Source of the DNA: Euptelea pleiosperma
Lineage: Eukaryota > Streptophyta > Magnoliopsida > Ranunculales > Eupteleaceae
Length of the DNA stretch: 64,000 nucleotides
Direction: 5' to 3'
Assembly: GCA_035048495.1 (NCBI GenBank)
Contig: CM068542.1
Span: forward strand, 36,361,109-36,425,108
The notes below the pieces were generated by a model. The model had not been told where the DNA came from. It saw only the letters and a list, made by a program, of their open reading frames with translations, and did not search any database. Every line of letters begins with the position of its first letter. Position 1 is the stretch's first letter. Made by a program: the position numbers and the translations under genes. This document shows, piece after piece, positions 24,015 through 33,793 of the stretch.

Positions 24015-24409
24015 TAGAGATATCAAATCAAGGTAACTTTTTGTGTGTATATCTACCAAGCGAGGAAGGGGCTAAATATCCATGCGATCCATGGGCCCAA
24101 CCTAACGCATTTTCAGCTCACTGACCTTATAGATGCTTATTCAACCCCTTACCGGATATACACACCAAAAATCAGCTTGAATGATAATTTTTAGCTGTTG
24201 GATATTGTACCCATAAAATATGATTGAATCAAACGACTAGAATCACTTCCTAAAAAGCATTAAAATCTAATCACTACAGATAACCAATGACTCTATCAGG
24301 TTGATTTTTTTTGTGCATACAGGCGGTGGGCTAATTGTCCATGAGGTCAGTTGGCCCAAAACATGCTCTAGCTACGGAAGGATACTTGGGACCAACATTT
24401 TTTCACATT

Positions 24410-24790
24410 TCATTAGAAATTTTGGAAATTATTTTTTTCTTGATTCCTTTGAAAATTTCATCAAATTCATTATTAATTTCAAATGTTGGATTGTTCTGAT
24501 GGGTATGTTGTTGTGCCTACATTTGAGGGACCCCCCAAAATGTAACCTACTGATTGAACCATTTGGATTAGTATATCCAATAACAGTCATAGCCAAGAGT
24601 AAAGTGGTGCTAAGGGAATCATTGAAAATGCTCAAAGAACATTTACCAAGTCCAAGTAATGCTCGAACTTTGACACTGGTACTGGCTTTGTCATCATATC
24701 CGTTGGTTTGTCATCTGTGTGGAACTTCTCTAACAAGACTCTCCCCCTCTAATATGACGTCTCTGGTGAAATGAAATTGAACATCAATAT
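24410..24790 (-). mobile_element. Ty1/copia remnant, 3' portion
   Basis: On the minus strand this is the end of a copia polyprotein (RNase H tail with an MTKP-like stretch, near 24680-24770) and its downstream sequence, nearly identical to 49857-50400. The solo LTR at 24791 interrupts it and the element resumes at 26260. No frame is intact. Confidence 0.7.
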
Positions 24791-26259
24791 TGTGGGGGAA
24801 AAATATCTGATCTAACCCACACAATCTTCGAGGTCAGACGATTCGGATTTTGGTGATGATCGGACGACTCTGATGCTCCAGGATGGAACTGCTTTCTCCT
24901 CTGCGAAGGATAGGATGATCTCCAGATGAGATTTGGTTGTACCTGTTGACAAGACTCCGACGCTCAAGTCAGCTTGGGAAATGTAACAGGTTTTAGGAAA
25001 TAGTAAAAGATTTCAGAGTTTAGGCTATCTGGATCTGGAGAGCAAGATCCTCTTCTCAGTCCTGAGGGTCTCATATTTATACCCTTAGAACTGGCGTGAC
25101 TCACCTTCCACGTGTCTAGTCGTCATCAGTCAACGATGACTCAGATGGATTATGTTATAAAACAGAATCTTATGGTTATATCTTGACTTCCTTAATTCGG
25201 TTATACCTGAAATAACTGCAGTGACACTGAGGTGGCATCCTTCGTGTCAAGAATTCAGATAAGGTGATGTCGAATTCGTGATAGTTCAACCAGCTGCCAT
25301 GTGGTCAATATTCATTAGTTAAGAAATCGATTGTGTTCAAAATACTTACCTCATACGTAAGAGATCCTGCCACGTAAGTCATTTGACATCATCTGGATTT
25401 GCCGGGATGATATTGAAATAGATCCCGTCAATTAAGTCTGATGACCTTGTCAGGATAAATGCATCCAGCCAATAATGTGACATTGCCGGGAGGATGTCCC
25501 GGGAAGAGATGCTGGATTTCCTGGGATGAGAACCTTGAGTTGCCAGGATGAGTTCCCGGGATGGCATATTTGGAGTTCCCGGGATGACATGTTTGGAGTT
25601 CCCGGGATGATATACTTGAGTTTCCCGGGATGAGAACCTTGAGTTTCCCGGATGAGTTCCCGGGATGACATGTTTGGAGTTCCCGGGATGATATACTTGA
25701 GTTTCCCGGGATGAGAACCTTGAGTTTCCCGGATGAGTTCCTGGGATGACATGTTTGGAGTTCCCGGGATGATATACTTGAGTTTCCCGGGATGAGAACC
25801 TTGAGTTTCCCGGATGAATTCCCGGGATGATATGTTTGGAGTTCCCGGGATGATATACTTGAGTTTCCCGGGATGAGATTGTAAAAGATCCCGTCAAGTA
25901 GGTCTGGTGATATTGCCGTGATAAGATTGTAAAGATCTCGTCAAGCCAGTAGATCTCGGCGGGATGAAACTCATCAATATGTCGGGCAAGATTGAATACT
26001 TCCCGACATATTAGAAGCAGAGACGTTAATATACTCTGTTAGCATCACTTTCATGTGTCGATCATTCTATTCTGACACGTGGCATTTCCAAGTAATGGAG
26101 ATCGTGTGACACGATGGGCAGTTTATGGCTCCTGATGATGACTCCAGCGCATTTACTCCCGCGTGCTGTCTTTTAACACGCGTCGTATATTCGAAACCGC
26201 ACGTGCTAAGCCAGAGATACGTGTCCAATTTTGACTTGCTGGAAAATACGGCACCCACA
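24791..26259 (-). mobile_element. Solo LTR of a Tat-type gypsy element, AATAT duplication
   Basis: It begins TGTGGGGGAAAAATATC and ends CGGCACCCACA, flanked by AATAT (24786-24790 and 26260-26264). The empty site 'aacatcaatatgtttggtcc' is intact at 50384-50403 in the paralogous copia copy. It is closely related to the LTR at 42625-43914 but longer (1469 against 1290 bp), partly because of an 81-bp tandem repeat. Orientation follows the gypsy element at 38-43 kb, which reads on the minus strand. Confidence 0.9.
25500..25880. repeat. 81-bp tandem repeat with a ~25-bp sub-repeat inside the solo LTR
   Basis: The marker 'gacatgtttggag' (or 'gatatgtttggag') recurs at 25586, 25667, 25748 and 25829, exactly 81 bp apart. 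Each unit is itself built of about three or four versions of 'gagttcccgggatga'. Because 81 is a multiple of 3, a long but meaningless open frame arises. The related LTR at 42625-43914 instead has a loose 'cttgtcgggatgagattga' repeat. Confidence 0.9.
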
Positions 26260-27055
26260 AATATGTTTGGTCCTTGCATAGTAAACCTGATTCTTTGTCA
26301 AGTGTATGGTGCTGACTGTCACAGTACAAGAACATATCTATCATGTTCAATCTTAAGTTCACTAACAAGTCATTTCAACCAAATAATTTCTTCCACTACC
26401 TCTACAACTGACATGTACTCGGTCTCTGTAGTAGACAAAGTTGTGTAGTAATGTCCAGCCTAGTGCACATCGTATCATATATAAGACTACCCACTACACT
26501 AGCATAAGGGAGAGCAGAAATCTCTTCCTTCTCATCTGTAACTGGACATAATTGTGAAGAAAGTCTAAAATCGGTTGCCAAGGGAATACCTAATGGCTTT
26601 GCATTGTGCAAGCCAAACCTTGCAATTATTTTCTTCAAGCTTGGGATAGACATAGCTTTCCCAATTTTTGTAATGACTGCATCTCCTTATCCATTGTCTG
26701 TTTCCACTTCGTGTGATCACCATAAGATGTTGCTTCCTAATAGCATGATGGGTCACCATTTTCAGTTGAGGGCAAATGCCACCACATCAATGTCTTCATG
26801 TCATTTAAGCTTTATTTTCATTACGTGACCTGTGTAATTGAGGCTCTGGTTAACTATCTCTTCATGGGAGGTTATTCACCATTTTCTTCTACGTGTACTG
26901 TCTCAAAAGTGTCTATCTCCACCTCCACTAAGACTTTTTCACTAGTTTTATTTTCTTCTTCTTGATGCTTAGTTTCCTTGAGCATCATTGTTTCGTTAAA
27001 TATCACATCTCTACTTATGACTACTTTTCTGTTCACGTGGTCCTGAAACTTATAC
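26260..27055 (-). mobile_element. Ty1/copia remnant, RNase H/linker portion
   Basis: On the minus strand this encodes pieces of the copia polyprotein: the 'CTRLDI' region with 'PYASVVGSLIY' (26465-26650), then the pre-RT linker. The reverse transcriptase core is missing between about 26655 and 26700. The same junction exists in the 49.9-53.3 kb copy. The sequence ends abruptly at a second LTR-like insertion (27056). Confidence 0.75.
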
Positions 27056-27680
27056 TGTAGGGAAAAAATATCAGATTTGTCTCACACACTCTTCAAGGTC
27101 AAGTGATTCGCATCTCGAGGATGATCCGACGAATCTAGAGCTTTTGGACAGAACTTCTTCTCCTCCGCGATTGATAGAATAATCTCCAAAAATGGTAGTG
27201 GTGTACCTGTTGACAACATTTCGACGCTCAAGTCATTTTAGGATGTTCTTACAGGTTTCAGAACTATCAGAAAAGATGATTCAGAATTAGTTCATCTGGA
27301 TCGGGAGAGCAAGATCCATTCTTCAGTTCTGAGTATCATATATTTATAGTCTCAGAACTAGCATGACTCATTCTCCAAGTGTCCACTTCCTATTCATCAG
27401 ATCTAATCTAAAAGAGTTTGTTGAATACCACTCCTTTTAATTAGATCTGAACTCCTTTTATTCAATTGGATCTAGAACTACTCAGGTGTCAGCCTTACGT
27501 GACAGATATTTTGAATAAAGAGAGTGGCGGGAAAATGATTAAAATCGGATTGGCTGCCAAGTTGCAATCCCGATTGAACAGTCGTTATGTACGTATTATA
27601 TTTACCTTAACCACCAATTATTGTATTGCATCTTGTCGGGATAATATGATTGAACATTCGTTGTATTGCATGTAATGGTT
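27056..27680 (-). mobile_element. Diverged Tat-type LTR fragment
   Basis: The start TGTAGGGAAAAAATATCAGA and the following 'ctcctccgcgatt', 'gtacctgttgacaac' and 'cgacgctcaagtca' match the first 300 bp of the LTRs at 24791 and 42625, at lower similarity. I cannot find a matching CACCCACA end, so it is truncated near 27680. Confidence 0.6.
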
Positions 27681-28136
27681 GACCTTATAAGTCATCTCCA
27701 TCTCTCTCTCTCTCGCAACTTTTGTAACCTGTCCTCCCGGGGATGTACATCATATTTGGTATCCAAACCCGGCCGACCCGAGGATTGGGCTGCCAAGAAA
27801 GCCCGAACCTGAACCTAGTTTTTTTTTTTTAAATAAAACATTTATGTTCTTTTTCTTTCTTTTCTTTTTTATTTTTTTGTTTAAAAAAAGTGATTTAATG
27901 GGACTAGTACTTTAGAACTTTTGATTTATTGATAGAACTTTGATGCATTACATTAACTAAATAAGAGTTTATACAAAAATGGATACCATTCCAAAGATGG
28001 AAACTAATATATTAGATTTAATTTAAGATATTATCTTAATCTTTTAAATCTTGACAACTAGTAACAACCTGTGATGAAATACACCAATAAAATCAAGTGG
28101 AAAGATGTGGTTGTCAACGAAATTTATTGTCGTTTA
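27681..28136. other. Intergenic, no gene recognised
   Basis: The stretch contains a CT tract and 'gccaagaaagcccgaacctgaacc' (27797-27820), shared with 4452. The end (28065-28115, 'gttgtcaacgaaatttatt' and its surroundings) matches, in inverse, the DNA just 5' of BAHD fragment F (32797-32850). Confidence 0.5.
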
Positions 28137-29160
28137 AATTTTAGAAACGAAAATAAATTTAAATGTATTTACAAAAACAAAAACAACTTCTGACACGTAC
28201 AAAAAAAATAATGAAATGCCCTTTGAAAGGGCATCTCTGCCCAAAAAGCTGACAATTCTGCCTACTACAGCCTGCCAAATATTAAAGCTGAAAAAGGCTG
28301 ACAGACGGGCATTTGTCCATAGAGAGTAAAACTTTGATGACAGGGCCATATGAGCCACATGGCACACTTTTAGTAGACTCTGACGGTATGGATGTTTTTC
28401 AAATCCCTAGGTGGACCTGCAAACTAAAAATCATCTTGACTAATGATTTCAAACCTTTGGATCTTTGCACCTCAAATAATGGTCAATAATATTCATATTC
28501 GAAATGTTAAAATCAATCCATGAAAATAATTCCAATCCAACGCCTATATATCACAAATCGAATTGAATTTTTGTTTGTGGGCCCATCTAGGGATTGACCA
28601 AACAGCCATACCGTCGGAGTCTTCTAAGAGTGTGCCACATGGCTCATATTGTTAGCCTGTCATCAAAGTTTTACTCGCAAAACTTCTGTCACTATACGAG
28701 CCACGTGGCACACTCTTACTGGATGCTGACCGTATGGATGTTTGGCCACTCACTAGGTGGACCTACACACATCATCAGTGGTTTATAAGTGTTGAATTGA
28801 AATTATTTTCATGGGTTTATTTTAACCGTAGAAATTTGAGCATTATTTGAGTGCAAAGATCCAAAGGTTGTAAATTACTAATCAGGCTGATTTTTCGTTT
28901 GCAGATCCACCTAGGGACTGGCCAAACATCCATACAGTCAGCGTCCACTAAGAGTGTGACACGTGGCTCGTATTATGACAGAACTTTTATGCCTCTACGT
29001 GCAAACGCCCTTTTGAAGGGTGTTGTAAGCTTTTTTCAGCTTTAATTTTTGTCAGATAGAGACGCCTTTCAAAGAGCGTTTAGTTACTTGTCAGAAAGTT
29101 GTTTTTGTTTTTACAAATACATTTAAATTTATTTTCGTTTATAAATTTTAAATTTTCGGT
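28137..29160. mobile_element. Long-TIR palindromic element (Mutator-like), copy 1
   Basis: Terminal arms of about 110-120 bp ('aaataaatttaaatgtattt', 'caaaaacaaaaacaac', 'gccctttgaaagggc') are mirrored at 29050-29155. Inside are nested GAGTAAAACTT-ended segments (28325-28675). There is no transposase frame. Copies are at 48545-49610 and 57709-58369. Confidence 0.75.
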
Positions 29161-30769
29161 AATAATAATAATAATAATTTTCTAAATTTCTAATGAAATG
29201 TGAAAAAATGGATTTCGTTTTACCCTAGTGGGCCGGGTTTTGAACCAGTCAATCTAGTGGTCCTAAGTATCCTGACGTAGGGCATGTTTTGGGCCAAATG
29301 TCCTCACGGACTATTAGCCCACCGCCACGAAAAAAAAATCACCCTGATTGAGTGATTGGCTATCTGTAGCGATTAGATTTAATTTAACGCTTTTTAGGAA
29401 GTGATTCTAGTCGTTCATATTTTATGGGTACAATATCCAACAGCTAAAAATCATCATTCAAGCTGATTATTTTGGCGTGTATATCCATTAAGCGGTTGAC
29501 TAAGCATCCATATGGTCAGTGGGCCCATAAAATGGGTTAGGTTGGGCCCACGGATCGCATGGATATTTAGCCCCTTCCTCGCTTGGTAGAAATACACACA
29601 AAAAGTGAGCTTCATTTGATATCTCTAGCCATTAGAATCATGGTTCGAAGTCTCAGCTGATCCCGTTCTGGATCGGATGATCCGGATCGGTGGCCATTTA
29701 GACAATCTGAAATGGGATTGTCTCGCCCGAGGTGCACTGTTCATGAAGAACCCTCAGGTCATCTCGAGCGAGACAATCCGAGACGAGCGATCCACCCTCC
29801 AATCCGGTTCAGGACAGCACCCCCCGATCCGGCCACCGATCCTGAGATTTTCAACCATGATTAGAATTTAAGAGTGATTCTAACCATCAGATTCAAACAT
29901 GTTTTTTTGGATACTATATCCAACTGCTAGAAATCATCAATCGTCCAGATTTTTGGTGTGTATATCCTCCAATGGGTGAGTTAAACATTCATGGGTTCAG
30001 TGGGCCCATTAAATATGTTAGGTAGGGCCAGTGATCGACTGGAGCAAAAAAATATTCACCTTGAAGCAACCATTATAATATACGGTGACATCTTATTACA
30101 GGAAAAAGACTTACATGTCTATCAAACTTGATCGCCTAGACCTGAGAGATCAACACGTGGCTACTTTTGGCCCAATGATCCATAAACGCTTGACCAACCA
30201 CAGTGTTGACGTACACACGCAAAAATTAGCCTGGTAATTTTTAGCCATTGATGTAAGTGAAAAAATTCGAGAATGGTCAAATCGAAAATCGAATGGTGAA
30301 ATAGCAACCAGGCAGACATTTGGGAGCATTTTGGTGTATAAGTCCAGCAATGGGTGGGCCAAACATCCATGGTCGATCCAGATTTTTGGTGTGTATGTCC
30401 ACCAATGGGTGAGCTAAACATTCATGGGTTCAGTGGGCCCATTAAAATATGTTAGGTAGGGGCCAGTGATCGACTGGAGCAAAAAAAATATTCACCTTGA
30501 AGCAACCATTATAATATAATGCTGGTGACATCTTATTACAGGAAAAAGAATCGCATCTCTCAAACTCGATCGCCTAGATCTGAGAGAACAACACGTGGCG
30601 ACTTTTGGACCCAATGATCCATAAATGCTTGACAAACCAGAGAGTTGACATACACAAAAGAGTTGCTTGGTCGCTGAGAGAGAGAGAGAGCATATCTTTT
30701 TCCGTTATTAACTTATTACTTGACATCACGAACGCCAGTGTTCGGCTACTAGTCGACAGGATTCAGGAC
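29161..30769. repeat. Inverted 3' flank of BAHD B with internal 433-bp duplication
   Basis: In inverse orientation this matches the flanks after BAHD A and C. The block beginning 'gatttttggtgtgtat' occurs at 29948 and again at 30381, and both are followed by 'ctccaatgggtgag', 'gatcgactggagc' and 'acatcttattacagg'. A direct duplication of about 433 bp thus occurred in this unit only. Confidence 0.8.
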
Positions 30770-32115
30770 TCAGAGATCGACAACAAAACCCATGAACTCC
30801 TCATCTGACTCGAGAGCACTCATCGTCTCCGGCAACAGGCACACTTCCATATCCACACTACCTCCCCTTCGCGACCCGGGTATGATGCAACTTTTCCGTC
30901 GAACCTGTTGGAAAACGCGCTACGAACCGCGATTGGCTTTCCCCACCCGAAATCGATCCCGTATGCATCGAACCTGGGCGAGCCCGCAATCAAAATCGAA
31001 CTTTCAGTGATGAACCGGCCAATATTGTGAACCCTAGGAGCCTTAACCCATGCCTCAAAGTTCTTGCGCACTACACCGTCGTCGTGGCCGACCACACCTT
31101 GATGCAACAGCCACGCAGCACAACCAAGATCACGGTCGACCAGCTCGCCCGCAGTCGCGGACGCGTAAACCGCATGAACACAATTGCCAAGGTAGTCCCG
31201 AGACAAGGGAGGATGCAATCTAGTTCGATAGTCGATCGTCATTAGGCATCTGGTTGTCTGATCACCAGGTAGATGACGTGCCCGAATCATCGACCTCCAC
31301 AAGAGCGCACAGAGAGACTGGAAGGAGGAGATCTTGTCGGTGTTGCACTCCTGGTTGGCCTTCGCTTTCAGTTTCGCGATGGATTGAGATGAGAAATGGA
31401 AGATTCTCTTTCTGAACAGTGGCGGGGTAAACCTGTCTATGAACTCGTCTGAGTGGGAGAAAGGAAGGTTGATGTTTGGACCATGGCCGTCGGGAAACCA
31501 ACGTTTGATGATGGGTGGGCGTGAGATACTTTCCGGGTCTCCTCTAGATCTACAAATCTCGGACCATGAATTCAAGAAGTGCCAGAAAGAGCTTCCATCC
31601 CCAACAACGTGGTTGAAAGATAACCCGACGAAGATGCCGTCCACCAGCTCAGTCACTTGCACCGAGAGCAACGGCATGGTGTGGCCGTCATGGTTGACGG
31701 CTCCGTTGAGCTGGAACATCTCATTTACAATGGTTGGCACATGGATCGGGGTGAGTATGTCGGCTATCGTTACGTCTGCAGCAGCATGTATGAATTCGGC
31801 TCCGGGAGCATCAGTGCAGTCTATGAAGATAACGTAGGAAGGTGGGTGGTCGTCCTTTTTGGTTACGAGGCGGCCGGCAAGGGGGAAGAAGTGAACGAGA
31901 GTGCACGAGAGAGAATCCTTAAGTGTGTCGAGGAGGAGGCTAATTGTATGGGAAGGTGGTGGTTTGGGGAAGAGGAGACCCATTTGAAGGTATGTTCCGG
32001 TGAGCATGGATAAATCCCATGCCGTCAAATTGCAAGGCTGCTGGGCTTCTTCTGGCATACGCTGCGGTCTTATGGTGCATCTCGAGATTTGACGAACCGC
32101 CGAAGGAGAGGCCAT
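30770..32115 (-). pseudogene. BAHD acyltransferase B, C-terminal frameshift
   Basis: On the minus strand ATG at 32115 gives MASPSAVRQIS, and the frame is intact for about 415 codons. It has HXXXD as HVVGD (residues 169-173) and DFGWG (388-392) with the canonical aspartate, unlike copy C. A run of five C in the intact gene is four here (30864-30867, plus-strand view). The frame shifts at about residue 416 and ends at 30820 with a foreign tail rich in C and R. The original last ~30 residues, including the SDEEFMG segment, lie beyond in another frame, down to the old stop at 30770. The protein would lack the last strand region of the BAHD fold; it may be unstable but is not certainly dead. An in-frame upstream ATG (32325) adds 70 residues derived from a MITE and is not the likely start. 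The unit is inverted relative to A and C. Confidence 0.88.
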
Positions 32116-32189
32116 GGAGATGTCACAAGGCTCAATTAGCGAGAATATGGGGTGCTGCCGTGCTGGGGGGTTGCGCTTATGAACGACTG

Positions 32190-32312
32190 AAATAGGTTTG
32201 TAGGTCCACCGAGGGACTGGGTAAACATCCATACGGTCAGCGTCCACTAATAGTGTGTCACGTGGCTTGTACTGCGGGTTCAGTCGCAACATCTTGTCAC
32301 AGAAGTTTTGCT
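32190..32312. mobile_element. Half of a GAGTAAAACTT-type MITE
   Basis: The segment 'aggtccaccgagggactggg' to 'cacagaagttttgctc' is the right arm of the CACAAGATG-type MITE. Homology between BAHD B and BAHD C upstream DNA stops at about 32190, where this piece begins, so the MITE sits about 75 bp 5' of the B start codon. Confidence 0.65.
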
Positions 32313-32357
32313 CCCACAGTCGCACTAAAAGAGTTATTTGTCAGTAGTGGACGACGA

Positions 32358-32490
32358 AAGCGATTAATCGTTAAAAGGCACTTTAGTGACAAGTTGTATA
32401 CTCATGCTATGTCCAAAGCGATTAATCGTTAAAAGGCACTTTAGCGACAAAAGTTCTATGCAAATTTACTCATGCTATGTCCAGCACTCA
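32358..32490. repeat. Short tandem duplication (~59 bp)
   Basis: 'agcgattaatcgttaaaagg' occurs at about 32359 and 32418, followed each time by 'cactttag' and 'gacaa'; 'actcatgctatgtcca' also occurs twice (32400, 32468). The duplication is non-coding. Confidence 0.8.
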
Positions 32491-32856
32491 CTCTTTATGG
32501 CCCACTACCCACCTTCAGTAATGATTTCTAGCATTTTCTTCGAAAAATATCAAAATCACCCATCATATCGATTCTCATGTGTACGTCCACCTTGGTCACT
32601 GGACCCTAAATATGTGTTCCACGTACACTTCATTGCTTGCCTACTCATAAAGCTCAAGCCTTAGAGGCAAAAAGATGCCCAACCACATTTTGGCCCAGTG
32701 AAATTCTTTATAATTATTTAAATTCGACAAGTTCCGGCCCAATCTAAATCCAAGATTTCCGCAAAACCTCACATAATAATCATAGATCTCCATTCTAGTT
32801 GACAACCACCTCTTTCCACGTGATTTTATTGGTGTATTTCATCACAGATTCTCCAA

Positions 32857-33147
32857 GCTGAGGCGAGGGTTAAGGCTCCTATGGTTCGCCATATTGGCCG
32901 GTCAATCACTAAAAGTTTGATTTTAATTGCGGGCTCGCCCAGGTTCGATGCATACGGGATCAATTTCGGGTGGGAAAAGCAAGTCGCGGTTCGTAGCGCA
33001 TTTTCCAACAGGTTCGACAGAATGGTTACATCGTACCCTGGTCGCGAAGGTGGAGGAGGTGTGGATATGGAGGTGTGCATGTTGCCGGAGACGATGAGTG
33101 CTCACGAGTCAGATGAGGAGTTCATGGGTATTGTTGTTGATCTCTGA
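32857..33147 (+). pseudogene. BAHD acyltransferase fragment F (last ~95 codons)
   Basis: Only the 3' end of a BAHD gene of the A/B/C type is present: from about codon 354 (VKAPMVRHIGRS) to the stop at 33145-33147. It is closest to pseudogene A, sharing MVRHIGRSITKS. The frame is open throughout, but the structural motif is altered to NFGWE and there is no catalytic HXXXD half. The 5' side joins DNA that also occurs inverted at 28065-28115. The 3' side runs into an expanded CT microsatellite. A promoterless gene fragment is the simplest reading. Confidence 0.88.
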
Positions 33148-33185
33148 GTCCTGAATCCTGTCGACCAGTAGCCGAACGCTGGCTG

Positions 33186-33335
<150 letters not shown>

Positions 33336-33351
33336 GGAGGATTGAGAACGC

Positions 33352-33793
33352 TGTCACAAGATGTTGTGACTGAACAACCCGCAGTACCAGCCACGTGACA
33401 CACTATTAGTGGAGACTGACCATATGGATGTTTAGCCAGTCCCTCGGTGGACCTACAAACCCAGTACCAGCCACGTGACACACTATTAGTGGAGACTGAC
33501 CATATGGATGTTTAGCCAGTCCCTCGGTGGACCTACAAACCAAAAATTAGCATGATTAGTGATTTATAAGCGTTGGATTGAAGTATTTTCATGGGTTGAT
33601 ATTAACCGTAGGAATTTGAGTATTATTTGGGTGCAAAGATCCAAAGGTCGTAAATAACTAATCACGCTGATTTTTGGTTTACAAGTCCACTGAGGGACTG
33701 GCCAAATATTCATACAGTCAGCGCCCTCTAATAATACGCCAAGTGGCTCGTACCGCCTTCGGTCACAACATCTTGTCACAGAAGTTTTACTCG
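33352..33793. mobile_element. MITE, CACAAGATG type, with internal 80-bp tandem duplication
   Basis: The left part 'tgtcacaagatgttgtgact' and the right end 'cacagaagttttactc' are mirrored. The block beginning 'cagtaccagccacgtgac' is present twice, at 33382-33461 and 33462-33540, and the copies look identical, so this is a recent 80-bp duplication. Confidence 0.8.

Larger units (their letters stand above)
22799..24300. repeat. 3' flank of BAHD A, duplicated at B (inverted) and C
   Basis: The order 'ccaggctaatttttgtgtatg', 'gccacgtg', 'ctccagtcgatcactggccct', 'ggattctcggattgtc', 'ctaccaagcgaggaaggggc' is repeated after BAHD C (47400-48380) and, inverted, after BAHD B (29290-30660). Two MITEs interrupt this copy only, so the C copy supplies the empty sites. 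Confidence 0.85.

Noticed and set aside
25500..25880. CRISPR-like array
   Set aside because: The repeats are contiguous 81-bp tandem units without unique spacers, and the genome is plant nuclear.
25379..25897. 172-codon frame with repeated PGNS-like units
   Set aside because: The 81-bp tandem repeat is a multiple of three, which keeps frames open. It lies in an LTR and two frames of the same strand are open.
32116..32325. 70-residue N-terminal extension of BAHD B
   Set aside because: It is derived from a MITE arm and intergenic DNA. All paralogues start at MASPSAV.
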